The notes: a model not told the origin generated them from the letters alone. A DNA stretch of 64,000 bases from Flavobacterium azizsancarii (GCF_027980145.1 NZ_JAMZNK010000020.1:35628-99627); one strand, 5' to 3'. Positions 55,307 to 63,860 are shown, counted from the stretch's first letter. A program made the numbers and translations.

Positions 55307-56065
55307 ATGAAAAAAGTAATTACACTATTAATGATTTCCAGTTTTTGTTTTGCACAAGAAGTAAAAAGGAAATTAGTTTGGGAAGAGAATTTTAATAAAA
55401 AAGAAGTTAACGAAGCTTTTTGGAATTTCGAAGTTGGTGATGGTTGTCCGGACCTATGTGGTTATGGCAATAATGAAAGACAGATTTATACCAAAACAAA
55501 TCACGAAATCAAAGATGGAAATTTAATTATCGAAGCCAGAAAAGAAGGCAGCAAATATACATCGACTAAAATAACAACTAAAGGCAAAAAAGAATTTAGA
55601 TATGGCCGAATCGAAGCCAAGGCAAAACTGCCTGTTGGTCATGGTCTATGGCCTGCATTCTGGATGTTAGGCGCTAATATTGATCAGGTAAAATGGCCAA
55701 AAACCGGAGAAATAGACATTTTAGAATATATAGGCAGAGATCCGCATATGGTGTACACCACTTTGCATACCCAAGACAGCCATGGTAATACCATTAATAC
55801 AAAAAGAACTCCTTTTCCTAATATAGAAGAAGGATATCATGTATACGCAATTGAATGGACAAAAGATAAAATTGATTTTTTTGTAGATACTACACTCGTT
55901 TACACCTTTAATCCCGAAGTAAAAAACGAAGACACCTGGCCATTTGATAAACCATTTTATATTATAGTCAATTTAGCGATAGGAGGAAATTTTGGAGGTC
56001 CGGAAGTAGATGATACTGTACTGCCTCAAAAATACTATGTCGATTATGTTCGTGTTTATCAATAA
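55307..56065 (+). CDS. Secreted GH16 beta-glucanase, short form
   Basis: A 252-residue single-domain GH16 enzyme with a signal peptide (residues 1-16, SFCFAQ) and no lipobox, so it is soluble in the periplasm or secreted. The signature GEIDILEYIG gives Glu135, Asp137 and Glu140 as active-site residues. It likely degrades the oligosaccharides taken up by SusCD. A terminator 5' of it means it may be transcribed in part separately from the surface enzyme. Confidence 0.93.
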   Translation: MKKVITLLMISSFCFAQEVKRKLVWEENFNKKEVNEAFWNFEVGDGCPDLCGYGNNERQIYTKTNHEIKDGNLIIEARKEGSKYTSTKITTKGKKEFRYGRIEAKAKLPVGHGLWPAFWMLGANIDQVKWPKTGEIDILEYIGRDPHMVYTTLHTQDSHGNTINTKRTPFPNIEEGYHVYAIEWTKDKIDFFVDTTLVYTFNPEVKNEDTWPFDKPFYIIVNLAIGGNFGGPEVDDTVLPQKYYVDYVRVYQ

Positions 56066-56102
56066 AAGAATGTTCGACTGAAAAACTGTAATTAAATCAG
56101 AT

Positions 56103-56174
56103 ATGAACGTCTTAATTGTTTTATTATTAGGTGTTTATATCTGTTTTTTTGTATTAAAAAAAGAAGGTGAATGA
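56103..56174 (+). CDS. Possible 23-residue membrane peptide
   Basis: ATG to TGA gives MNVLIVLLLGVYICFFVLKKEGE, a single hydrophobic helix with a charged tail (written here as one short peptide). It follows the GH16 stop by 37 bases. Such tiny ORFs appear by chance; it is listed because its layout is that of small membrane proteins. Confidence 0.2.
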   Translation: MNVLIVLLLGVYICFFVLKKEGE

Positions 56175-56255
56175 AGCTTTTTTAGCAATATGAGGTCTGA
56201 AATCATGTTTGTACAACAAAAATTAACGTTTTATTGTTAATTATTGTTCCACTTG

Positions 56256-56288
56256 TTTGCTTTTTAAAATAATAATTTGTTAAATTTG
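56256..56288 (+). promoter_or_regulatory. Promoter of the sigma-factor gene
   Basis: TTTG at 56256-56259, a 21-base spacer and TAAATTTG at 56281-56288 match the Bacteroidota consensus well. A leader of about 105 bases precedes the start codon at 56398. Confidence 0.6.
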
Positions 56289-56397
56289 GTCAGAATATTA
56301 ACATAACCACATAAACCCAAAAGAGACGCCTATTTTATAAAACTACTTTTTAGAAAATTACTCCAAATTTTAAACAGAAAACTAAAAAAGTAGTACT

Positions 56398-56982
56398 ATG
56401 GCTGATCTGCATATTCCAGACGCTCTATTAGTGAAAAATTATGTCGATGGCAACGAAAACGCCCTTTCGACATTAATTAAAAGACACGAGTCTAAGATAT
56501 ATGGATTTATATATTCGAAGATTGCTGATAGAGATATTTCAAATGATATTTTTCAAGATACTTTTATTAAGGTCATTAAAACCTTAAAAAGTAATTCCTA
56601 TAACGAAGAAGGTAAATTCCTGCCTTGGGTAATGCGTATTTCCCACAACTTAATCGTAGATCATTTTCGTAAAACCAAAAAAATGCCAATGTACAGAGAA
56701 ACCGAAGAATTTTCGATTTTTTCTGTAATGTCTGACGATTCTTTGACTATCGAGAACAAAATGATATTCGATCAGGTCGAAGTAGACCTGAAAAAGATAA
56801 TTGAAGAGCTCCCGTCAGATCAAAAAGAAGTTTTGGTAATGCGTATGTATCAGGATATGAGTTTTAAGGAAATATCTGAAATTACGGGTGTTAGCATTAA
56901 TACAGCATTAGGAAGAATGCGTTATGCACTAATGAATTTAAGAAAAATAATTGATAAACATCAAATTATTTTAACCAACTAA
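56398..56982 (+). CDS. Sigma-70 family (ECF-type) RNA polymerase sigma factor
   Basis: A 194-residue sigma factor. Region 2 lies in residues about 25-95 (RHESKIYGFIYSKIADRDISNDIFQDTFIKV and LPWVMRISHNLIVDHFRKTKK in parts). Region 4 lies in residues about 130-190 (LPSDQKEVLVMRMYQDMSFKEISEITGVSINTALGRMRYALMNLRK in parts). No anti-sigma gene is adjacent; instead a 47-residue ORF follows after 51 bases. The regulon is unknown. Confidence 0.92.
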   Translation: MADLHIPDALLVKNYVDGNENALSTLIKRHESKIYGFIYSKIADRDISNDIFQDTFIKVIKTLKSNSYNEEGKFLPWVMRISHNLIVDHFRKTKKMPMYRETEEFSIFSVMSDDSLTIENKMIFDQVEVDLKKIIEELPSDQKEVLVMRMYQDMSFKEISEITGVSINTALGRMRYALMNLRKIIDKHQIILTN

Positions 56983-57033
56983 TACTATTTTAAGTAATAG
57001 CCCGTTATACTATAATAAAAACATTTTGATAGT

Positions 57034-57177
57034 ATGGCAAAAATTTACTCTAAAAAGGCATTAGCTTCTAAAGATTTAAAACCTAAAAAAGAAGTTGTTT
57101 CTTTTTTACTTAATTATTCACAAGCATTGACAGTTGTGAAAATTGAGAATAAGAGTTTTGAAATTATAGCTAATTAA
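57034..57177 (+). CDS. 47-residue basic small protein behind the sigma gene
   Basis: MAKIYSKKALASKDLKPKKEV starts a small protein with a lysine-rich N-terminal half and a beta-like C-terminal half (ALTVVKIENKSFEIIAN). It lies 51 bases after the sigma factor on the same strand and before a terminator, so it is likely cotranscribed. It could modulate the sigma factor, but nothing in the sequence proves that. I recall similar short genes in other Flavobacteria. Confidence 0.55.
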   Translation: MAKIYSKKALASKDLKPKKEVVSFLLNYSQALTVVKIENKSFEIIAN

Positions 57178-57244
57178 ACAGCCCACTATATTTGTCGGAT
57201 GTTTATTTCGAAAGAAAAACCAAATGGTCGTTTTGGTTAAAAAG

Positions 57245-57283
57245 CTCACTATTTGTATGCAAATACAGATAGTGAGTTTTTTT
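57245..57283 (+). terminator. Rho-independent terminator
   Basis: CTCACTATTTGTAT and ATACAGATAGTGAG pair (one G-T) around GCAA and run into seven T. It ends the sigma-small ORF unit. Confidence 0.85.
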
Positions 57284-57762
57284 ATGCGCTTAAGGCATCC
57301 CTTTACTTTTTAATAGTTCATAAAACCATTACATCAATTTAACAATGAATTGGTATATAGGTTTGTGAAGAGTGTTTTGTTAAAGTTTAATATTTTTATC
57401 TAATATCAAATATTTATTTTATATTTAGCTTTATTTTAGTTAAAAAACAATTTTTTATTTAATTAAATGGATGTATAAGTACAGTTTATGTATTAAAAAA
57501 CTTTCAATATGTATAAAGCCAAATTGTTCTAATAAAAATAATAGTTTAACCAAAACCAAATCATCTATGACCAAAAACTACCCTAACCCTGTTTTGTTTG
57601 TCGTCTATTTTAATATTTCGTAAAGAATATTAGAAAAGAGAGTGTTTATTAAATATTGATAAGTAGTAAAGGTGAAAACTTTCAACCTTTTAAATCCATG
57701 TTTATAATAAGCACTCCATAAGTAGTACCCTTAATCTATTTAACAACCAAACCTAACAGAAA
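57284..57762. other. AT-rich intergenic stretch without a gene
   Basis: About 480 bases with no convincing ORF, repeat or structured RNA. It holds the leader and promoter of the TPR gene, but no good TTTG / TAnnTTTG pair was recognised. Confidence 0.5.
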
Positions 57763-58827
57763 ATGAAAAAGAGCCTTAAAACCTTATTAGTGCTACTATT
57801 GCTAAATACCGGAGCACATGCTCAAAAAGAAGAAATTAAAGAAGCACAATCCTATTTAGCCAAAGGAAAAACTCAGGAAGCAGTAGCTATTTTAAAAAAA
57901 ATAGAATATCTCGTCATCAATGCCCCCGTTGAGGTAAAGTCAGACTTCTACTTTACAAAAGGAAATGTTTACAAAGACTTAGCAACTAAAAATATAGATG
58001 CTGCAACTAATTTTGCTTTAGCAGTAGGAGCTTATCAGGATGTATTATTATACGAGAACGATTCTCAAATTTATAAATATGCCTTCAAGGCAAGTGTAGC
58101 ACTAAAAGAGATGAAATCTAAATTGGTAGATGGCGCTTACAACGATTTTAAAGCGGAGAAATTCAAAGAAAGTGCAGACAAAAGTTATGAAGTTTACCTG
58201 TTCGACAAAAAAGATGTCAGAAATTTATTTAATGCAGCCTCAGCTTCTTTATCAGCTAAAGATTATAAATCAGCCATTAAATATTTCGAGGAACTTAGAA
58301 AGCTAAATTATACCGGTGAAGGAGTTCTTTTTTACGCAACCAATAAAAAAACAAAAACAGAAGAAGCTTTTGTTTCAATGAGCGCCCGGGAAGCAGGTAT
58401 TCAGGAAGGATTATATGAAAAACCAAGAAATGTAAATCCACCCTCAAAAAAGGAGGAAATTATGACTTCTTTAGCCTTCTCTTATATGGAAACTAATGAT
58501 TATTGCAGTGCTGAAAAATATTTTGAAGATGGCTTACAAGTCAATCAAAATTGCATAACCTGTTATATTAATCTGGCTTATATAAAAATAGAGTTCAAAA
58601 AAGAATTACTTGATTTGATGGGCACCTTAGGAAACAGCCCTAAAGAAATGCAGCAATATGATAAGTTAGATGCCCAAAAAGATGATATTGTAAAGAGCGC
58701 CATTCCGTATCTTAAAAAGGCACTAACAATCGAACCAAAAAACGAAAATGCTACAAAATCACTACTCGGTATCTATAGATCGCTCAATATGACCAGCGAA
58801 TACAATACACTCAAAAGCAGTATGTAA
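57763..58827 (+). CDS. TPR-repeat exported protein
   Basis: A 354-residue protein with a signal peptide (to about residue 20, GAHAQ). TPR-like units appear along the chain: IKEAQSYLAKGKTQEAVAILKKI, ESADKSYEVYLFDKKD, NAASASLSAKDYKSAIKYFEEL, FSYMETNDYCSAEKYFEDGLQVN and IPYLKKALTIEPKNENATKSLLGIY. It is likely a periplasmic scaffold. It is convergent with nth: the 3' hairpin GAAGCTACT / AGTAGCTTC (58838-58868) overlaps the end of nth. Confidence 0.8.
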   Translation: MKKSLKTLLVLLLLNTGAHAQKEEIKEAQSYLAKGKTQEAVAILKKIEYLVINAPVEVKSDFYFTKGNVYKDLATKNIDAATNFALAVGAYQDVLLYENDSQIYKYAFKASVALKEMKSKLVDGAYNDFKAEKFKESADKSYEVYLFDKKDVRNLFNAASASLSAKDYKSAIKYFEELRKLNYTGEGVLFYATNKKTKTEEAFVSMSAREAGIQEGLYEKPRNVNPPSKKEEIMTSLAFSYMETNDYCSAEKYFEDGLQVNQNCITCYINLAYIKIEFKKELLDLMGTLGNSPKEMQQYDKLDAQKDDIVKSAIPYLKKALTIEPKNENATKSLLGIYRSLNMTSEYNTLKSSM

Positions 58828-58841
58828 AAACGAAATAGAAG

Positions 58842-59519
58842 CTACTTAACAATCTTTTTAGTAGCTTCTTCCTTTTTAGTTGCTTCTTCGATCAATGATT
58901 TTTTTCCAACAGTTCTCGTAATAATATCTTTCTCTAAACTCCATCCTCTTGCAGGCGAATACTCACGTCCGTACCAGATAATTTGTAAATGTAAATCATT
59001 CCATAATTCTCTAGGGAATAATCTTTTAGCATCTTTCTCAGTCTGCACCACGTTTTTGCCATTCGATAGATTCCATCTGAGCATTAGTCTGTGAATATGC
59101 GTATCAACCGGAAAAGCAGGAACACCAAAAGCCTGAGACATCACCACACTGGCAGTTTTGTGTCCTACAGCAGGTAATTCTTCAAGAGCTTCAAAACTCT
59201 GCGGAACCTTTCCGTCATGTTTGTCAATCAAAATATGCGATAAACCGTGAATTCCTTTCGATTTCATAGGCGACAAACCACAAGGACGAATAATTTCCTT
59301 TATTTCTTCGACGGACATTTTAATCATATCATACGGATTATCAGCCTTTGCAAAAAGTATAGGCGTAATCTGGTTCACACGTACATCCGTACATTGAGCC
59401 GAAAGTAAAACCGCAATCAACAGTGTATAAGGATCTTTATGATCTAATGGAATGGGTATAGTAGGGTAGAGTTCTTTTAACGTATTTATAACAAATTGTA
59501 TGCGAGCTTCTTTATTCAT
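58842..59519 (-). CDS. nth: Endonuclease III-like DNA glycosylase without Fe-S cluster cysteines
   Basis: A 225-residue glycosylase. The helix-hairpin-helix (LEELPAVGHKTASVVMSQAFG) holds the catalytic Lys121, and Asp139 lies in FPVDTHIHR, as in EndoIII. The usual C-terminal 4Fe-4S loop C-x6-C-x2-C-x5-C is absent: where HGR-x2-C-x-AR is expected the sequence reads YGREYSPARGWSLEKDI with no Cys. The tail repeats EEATKKEEATKK. It should excise oxidised pyrimidines. Cluster-less EndoIII forms are known in several lineages. Confidence 0.92.
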   Translation of the reverse strand: MNKEARIQFVINTLKELYPTIPIPLDHKDPYTLLIAVLLSAQCTDVRVNQITPILFAKADNPYDMIKMSVEEIKEIIRPCGLSPMKSKGIHGLSHILIDKHDGKVPQSFEALEELPAVGHKTASVVMSQAFGVPAFPVDTHIHRLMLRWNLSNGKNVVQTEKDAKRLFPRELWNDLHLQIIWYGREYSPARGWSLEKDIITRTVGKKSLIEEATKKEEATKKIVK

Positions 59520-59826
59520 TTCCGTATTTTTAATCTCGTAAAAATAGTATAATTTTAATGATGTGCCTAATCCAGTTTTTCGTTACAACTCCTCGTTGTG
59601 GCAATAACATTTTTAAGCATTCGCAAGAGCTTCCGTTGGTCGCTTTGCCAATACAAAAAATGTAAATTACCGCAACTCCGGGGTTTTCACTGCAATCTGG
59701 GGCATGAAAAAAAGTTGTAAGTAAAAAGTTAAAGGTTCAAAGGTATTGACTAAATTAAATCTCTAGTGTACTTATTTAAAATCTATGTTCTATATTCTTT
59801 TTTCTAAAATCTAATAATCTAAATAA
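59520..59826. other. Intergenic stretch with degenerate repeats
   Basis: About 300 bases without a gene. It contains phrases such as CTCCTCGTTGTGGCAATAACA and GTTTTCACTGCAATCTGGGG, of the kind that recur between genes of Flavobacteria, and the leader of bcp. No perfect inverted repeat of note. Confidence 0.4.
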
Positions 59827-60279
59827 ATGACAACATTAAAAGCAGGTGATAAAGCTCCTAATTTTTCAGGAGTAGATCAGGACGGAAAAACACATAAACT
59901 AGCAGATTACGCCGGAAAAAAATTGGTAGTTTTCTTTTATCCAAAAGCAAGTACGCCAGGATGTACAGCAGAAGCATGTGACTTAAGAGATAATTTCGAA
60001 CGTTTTAAAGCCAATAATTACGAACTTCTGGGAGTAAGTGCTGACAGTCAGAAAGCGCAGCTAAAATTCAAAGACAAATATGAATTTCCTTTTCCTTTAT
60101 TAGCAGATGAAGATAAAGCTGTAATCAACGCATTCGGAGTTTGGGGACCTAAAAAATTCATGGGAAAAGAATATGACGGAATCCACAGAACAACCTTCGT
60201 AATAGACGAAAACGGAATTATTGATGAGGTTATCGAAAAAGTAAAAACAAAAGAACACGCAGCCCAGATTTTGAAGTAG
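59827..60279 (+). CDS. bcp: Thioredoxin-dependent peroxiredoxin (Bcp type)
   Basis: A 150-residue atypical two-Cys peroxiredoxin of the Bcp/PrxQ subfamily. The peroxidatic Cys46 is in FYPKASTPGCTAE and the resolving Cys51 follows four residues later in EACDLRD. It reduces hydrogen peroxide and organic peroxides with thioredoxin in the cytoplasm. Length and start are standard. Confidence 0.95.
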   Translation: MTTLKAGDKAPNFSGVDQDGKTHKLADYAGKKLVVFFYPKASTPGCTAEACDLRDNFERFKANNYELLGVSADSQKAQLKFKDKYEFPFPLLADEDKAVINAFGVWGPKKFMGKEYDGIHRTTFVIDENGIIDEVIEKVKTKEHAAQILK

Positions 60280-60332
60280 AAATTTTTGTTTCAGGTTTCA
60301 GGTTGCAATTTTGACGTGTAATTTTGGTATGG

Positions 60333-60475
60333 TTTTACCGCAAAGTACGCTAAGTTTTTTTGTTCCTAGTTTTATGAAAAGTAAAGTTCGCAAAGCTTTG
60401 TGTTGAAAAAGCTTTGCGAACTTTACTTTTTTTTTAAGCTTACGCATACAAAATTTAGCGTGCTTTGCGGTAAAA
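60333..60475. repeat. Nested double palindrome between convergent genes
   Basis: The outer arms 60333-60353 and 60455-60475 are 21-base inverted copies with one mismatch (core CCGCAAAGTACGCTAA). The inner arms 60377-60396 and 60411-60430 (AAAAGTAAAGTTCGCAAAGC) are perfect over 20 bases with a 14-base loop. Together they could fold into a large cruciform or long RNA hairpin. The phrase CGCAAAG is a recurring one in intergenic regions of this group. Confidence 0.8.
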
Positions 60476-60501
60476 TTTTTATTCATTCAGAGCCTTAAAC
60501 A

Positions 60502-60530
60502 AAAAAAGTCCCTAAATAAGGGACTTTTTT
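60502..60530. terminator. Bidirectional rho-independent terminator
   Basis: AAAAAAGTCCCT and AGGGACTTTTTT form a perfect stem with a five-base loop, two bases past the stop of the 486-residue gene on the minus strand. Confidence 0.9.
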
Positions 60531-60532
60531 CT

Positions 60533-61993
60533 TTAAGTATTTTGTTCTAATTCTTTCTGCGGATGATATCCAAAAAGATGATGTTCTTTTATAATTTCGG
60601 CAATACCAGACGGAAGCATCGGTTCCCAACCTGGTTTTCCCTGATTGATCATTTTTAAAACCTCGCGGGAGAAAACTTCTAAATTGTGCGGATCATAATC
60701 AGCAATATCAACCACTTTTCCGTTGAATTTAAAGAATTTATACAATTCTTTCATTCTAGGATGTACCTTTAAGTTGTTAGAGTCCATCAAAACGCCATTG
60801 TCATCTAACATCGGATATAAGAAAACTTTCATATCTCTATAGAAAAGTTTTCCAAAGGCTTCCAGGATTCCACCGCTTAAATGACGGTAGTACTTCTCAT
60901 CAAAAATATCAACTAAATTGTTTACACCCATTGCCAATCCCATTCTGGCCTTAGTATAATTAGCAAAGTATTCAACCACTTTATAATATTCCTGAAAGTT
61001 TGAGATCATTACAGTCTGGCCTAGTGAACAAAGCAATTCGGCCCTGTCCATAAAATCACGTTCATCAATTTCACCATCAGAACGTAAATTCGAAAGTGTA
61101 ATTTCAAAAATAACCAGTGTATTATCTTTCTCAACCTTATTTTCCTCAAGAAACATTTTAAGCGATTTCTCGTACATGTCCATGTTTACTTTTGTAACCG
61201 GACGAAAACTTCCTCTAAGAGCAAGAAGGTTCTTTTTGTATAAGATAGAAGCCGGCAGAATGTTTTTTCCTTCAGGATTGAACATTACCGCATCAGTCAT
61301 TCCGTTTTTGACCAATTGCAAACTAACCAAACGATTGTCAACATCTGCAAAACGAGGTCCTGAGAAGTTAATAGTGTCAATTTCGAGTTGGTCTTTGTCT
61401 AAGTGATCGTATAGGTAGCGAAGTAATCGTTTAGGATCGTTGTATTTGTAAAAAGCACCGTAAATAAGGTTTACTCCTAAGATCCCCAGTGTTTCTTGTT
61501 GTAGTCTGGCGTCAGTTTCTTTAAAACGAATGTGTAGAATAATTTCGTTGTAAGCTTCATCAGGTTCAATTTGGTATCTGATTCCAACCCAACCGTGGCC
61601 TTTAAATTGTTTGGCAAAATCTATAGTTGCAACAGTATTGGCATAACTAAAGAAGAGTTTGGTAGGATGTTTTTCTCTGCTTAATCGTTCTTCGATTATT
61701 TGACCTTCAAGAGTCAGCATTTTTTTTAATCGCTCTTCCGTTACATAGCGGCCATCACTTTCAACTCCATAAACGGCATCACTGAAATCTTTGTCATAGG
61801 CAGACATTGCTTTTGCAATTGTTCCCGATGAACCTCCGGATCTGAAAAAATGCCTGACCGTCTCTTGTCCGGCGCCAATTTCAGCAAATGTTCCGTAAAT
61901 ATTCTCGTTTAAATTAATGCGTAACGCTTTGTCTTTTATGGAAGGAATCTGTTCGATGACCTTGTCACCTTTGAGTTTTATTTCTGTACCCAT
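60533..61993 (-). CDS. Conserved Bacteroidota protein of unknown function
   Basis: A 486-residue soluble protein, without signal peptide or membrane helices. I recall close relatives across Bacteroidota whose database names vary (nicotinate-nucleotide adenylyltransferase, TonB-dependent receptor) and look like misannotation: no HIGH nucleotidyltransferase motif or barrel is visible here. Notable regions are FAEIGAGQETVRHFFRSGGSSGTIAKAMSAYD-type N-terminus (in parts), LGVNLIYGAFY, and GRYVTEERL. The cell role is unknown. It is divergent from the MBL hydrolase gene. Confidence 0.75.
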   Translation of the reverse strand: MGTEIKLKGDKVIEQIPSIKDKALRINLNENIYGTFAEIGAGQETVRHFFRSGGSSGTIAKAMSAYDKDFSDAVYGVESDGRYVTEERLKKMLTLEGQIIEERLSREKHPTKLFFSYANTVATIDFAKQFKGHGWVGIRYQIEPDEAYNEIILHIRFKETDARLQQETLGILGVNLIYGAFYKYNDPKRLLRYLYDHLDKDQLEIDTINFSGPRFADVDNRLVSLQLVKNGMTDAVMFNPEGKNILPASILYKKNLLALRGSFRPVTKVNMDMYEKSLKMFLEENKVEKDNTLVIFEITLSNLRSDGEIDERDFMDRAELLCSLGQTVMISNFQEYYKVVEYFANYTKARMGLAMGVNNLVDIFDEKYYRHLSGGILEAFGKLFYRDMKVFLYPMLDDNGVLMDSNNLKVHPRMKELYKFFKFNGKVVDIADYDPHNLEVFSREVLKMINQGKPGWEPMLPSGIAEIIKEHHLFGYHPQKELEQNT

Positions 61994-62083
61994 TTTATTT
62001 TAAATAGATTTGTTACAAAGTTAGCAAATTAGGCTTCTAATGAAAGAGAAATAATCCTATTTTTGTAAAAAAAATAAGTTCAA

Positions 62084-62848
62084 TTGAAGGTATATTTTTT
62101 AGGTACAGGTACTTCCCAAGGCATTCCGATCATCGGAGTCGATCATCCTGTTTGCAAAAGCACTGATGCTAAGGACAAAAGGCTTCGCGTATCCATCTGG
62201 ATTACGTGGGGCGAACATTCGTATGTAATAGATTGTGGACCCGATTTCAGGCAGCAAATGCTTTCGTGTGGCTGCAGACATCTTGATGCAATCCTGTTTA
62301 CACACGAACATGCAGATCACACGGCAGGTTTAGACGATATTCGCCCGTTTAATTTCAGGCAAGGCGAAATTCCCGTTTATGCACATCAGCGAGTGATCGA
62401 TAATCTAAAACGACGTTTTGATTATGTTTTCGAAACCGTAAACAAATATCCGGGCGCTCCAAGCGTTAAAACGATAGAGGTAACAAATAACCAACCTTTT
62501 GCCGTTGGCGATAAAATAGCTATTCCGGTCAATGTAATGCACGGCGATTTACAGGTTTTTGGTTATCGTATTGATGATTTCGCTTATCTCACCGATGTTA
62601 AAACAATTCACGAAACGGAAGTCGAAAAACTAAAAAATCTTAAAGTTTTAGTGGTAAATGCTTTGCGTGTAGAGCCACACGATACACACTTTAATTTGCA
62701 GGAAGCACTGGATTTTATCAATTTAGTAAAACCTGAAAAAGCTTATTTAACCCACATTAGCCACGTTTTAGGCTTTCATGAAGAAGTACAAAAACAATTA
62801 CCTAAAAACGTATTCCTGGCTTACGATAACTTAGAAATTACAATTTAA
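62084..62848 (+). CDS. MBL-fold metallo-hydrolase (PhnP-like)
   Basis: A 254-residue metallo-beta-lactamase-fold enzyme. The start is a TTG (62084) giving MKVYFLGTGTSQGIP; the GTGTSQG strand is the conserved N-terminus of the PhnP/RNase Z-like branch. Metal ligands: ILFTHEHADHTAGLDD, VMHGDLQ, and late HISH. It likely hydrolyses a cyclic phosphodiester or related bond; the substrate is not known. It is followed at 13 bases by a small gene and probably heads that operon. Confidence 0.88.
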   Translation: MKVYFLGTGTSQGIPIIGVDHPVCKSTDAKDKRLRVSIWITWGEHSYVIDCGPDFRQQMLSCGCRHLDAILFTHEHADHTAGLDDIRPFNFRQGEIPVYAHQRVIDNLKRRFDYVFETVNKYPGAPSVKTIEVTNNQPFAVGDKIAIPVNVMHGDLQVFGYRIDDFAYLTDVKTIHETEVEKLKNLKVLVVNALRVEPHDTHFNLQEALDFINLVKPEKAYLTHISHVLGFHEEVQKQLPKNVFLAYDNLEITI

Positions 62849-62861
62849 TTATACCATAAAA

Positions 62862-63365
62862 ATGAAAAAATCCTTAATGCTTTATCTTTTTATCCTTGCG
62901 ATACTTATGAATGTCTTTACTTATATGTTTTACAGCAGAGAAGTAAAATTTGGGCAGGAAAGATATGATAAAACGACTAAGAAACTAAGAGACAGTATTA
63001 ATTTAGTAACAACGCAGTTGGCTGATGCTAATTATTTTTCTCTGGAACACAATGAAAATGCACAAAATTATTTTGATAATACCGCTTCAGGAGGAAAAGT
63101 AATTTTATACGAAAAATTGATTCCCGTGGTAACAGAAAAGTTATTGGATTTGAATGCGAACCCAAACGGAAACCCTTATACAGGTCAGGATAAAATAGGC
63201 CCAAACAAGTTTATCATTAATAAAGTAAAGATTTTAAACCACAGATGGATTATAGCTGATTATAGCAATGGTGAATTATGGGGAGAAGTCTTATTAAAGT
63301 ATTTTGTTGATAACGATGATAAGATTACTTTTGAAGTTAATCAAACCTGGTTGTATCAAAAATAG
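62862..63365 (+). CDS. Membrane-anchored protein of unknown function
   Basis: A 167-residue protein with one N-terminal membrane helix (about residues 4-22, LMLYLFILAILMNVFTYMF) and a periplasmic domain with alpha and beta segments (NENAQNYFDNTASGGKVILYEKL in parts, KFIINKVKILNHRWIIADYSNGELWGEVLLKYFV in parts). No family is recognised. It follows the MBL hydrolase by 13 bases. Confidence 0.65.
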   Translation: MKKSLMLYLFILAILMNVFTYMFYSREVKFGQERYDKTTKKLRDSINLVTTQLADANYFSLEHNENAQNYFDNTASGGKVILYEKLIPVVTEKLLDLNANPNGNPYTGQDKIGPNKFIINKVKILNHRWIIADYSNGELWGEVLLKYFVDNDDKITFEVNQTWLYQK

Positions 63366-63411
63366 TATTCAGGATGCTGTTTTTTATCTCCACTTTTAAA
63401 AAATAGAGTTT

Positions 63412-63843
63412 ATGAAAAAGATATTTTTATTTTCGATTATTATTGGTCTTTCATTTTCTTGCGCGAAGAAAGTTTCAGAAGAAAGTAAAACGCCAAAAGA
63501 ACAAGAACCAAAACCAGCTGTAGTAGTTGGTGGAGATTCAGATACTCATGGTTGCAAAGCTTCTGCGGGTTATACATGGTCAACGCTCAAAAATGAATGT
63601 GTACGTCTTTTTGAAGTGGGTACCAAATTATCTCATGCTGAAGATGAAAAAAAATATTCAACGGTAGCCTACGTAATTTTTGACGGGAATAAAGCCGAGC
63701 TTTTCCTTGATACTCAAAAAGAGCCCATTCTTTTAGAAAGAAAATCAGAAGGTGATTCCTGGCTTAAAGACGATTATCAATTGATTCCCTGGAAAGGTTA
63801 TGTGCTGAAAAAAGCAGATAAAATTATTTATACCGGAGAATAA
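63412..63843 (+). CDS. Small lipoprotein of unknown function
   Basis: A 143-residue lipoprotein (lipobox GLSFSC, Cys at residue 17) with a Lys/Pro/Glu-rich linker. The domain has two further cysteines (GCKASAGYTWSTLKNECVRLF), the pattern of a small disulfide-stapled domain, and a beta-rich rest. It lies 46 bases after the preceding gene in the same direction and ends before a strong hairpin. Confidence 0.7.
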   Translation: MKKIFLFSIIIGLSFSCAKKVSEESKTPKEQEPKPAVVVGGDSDTHGCKASAGYTWSTLKNECVRLFEVGTKLSHAEDEKKYSTVAYVIFDGNKAELFLDTQKEPILLERKSEGDSWLKDDYQLIPWKGYVLKKADKIIYTGE

Positions 63844-63860
63844 TTAGTTTACAGTATTCA

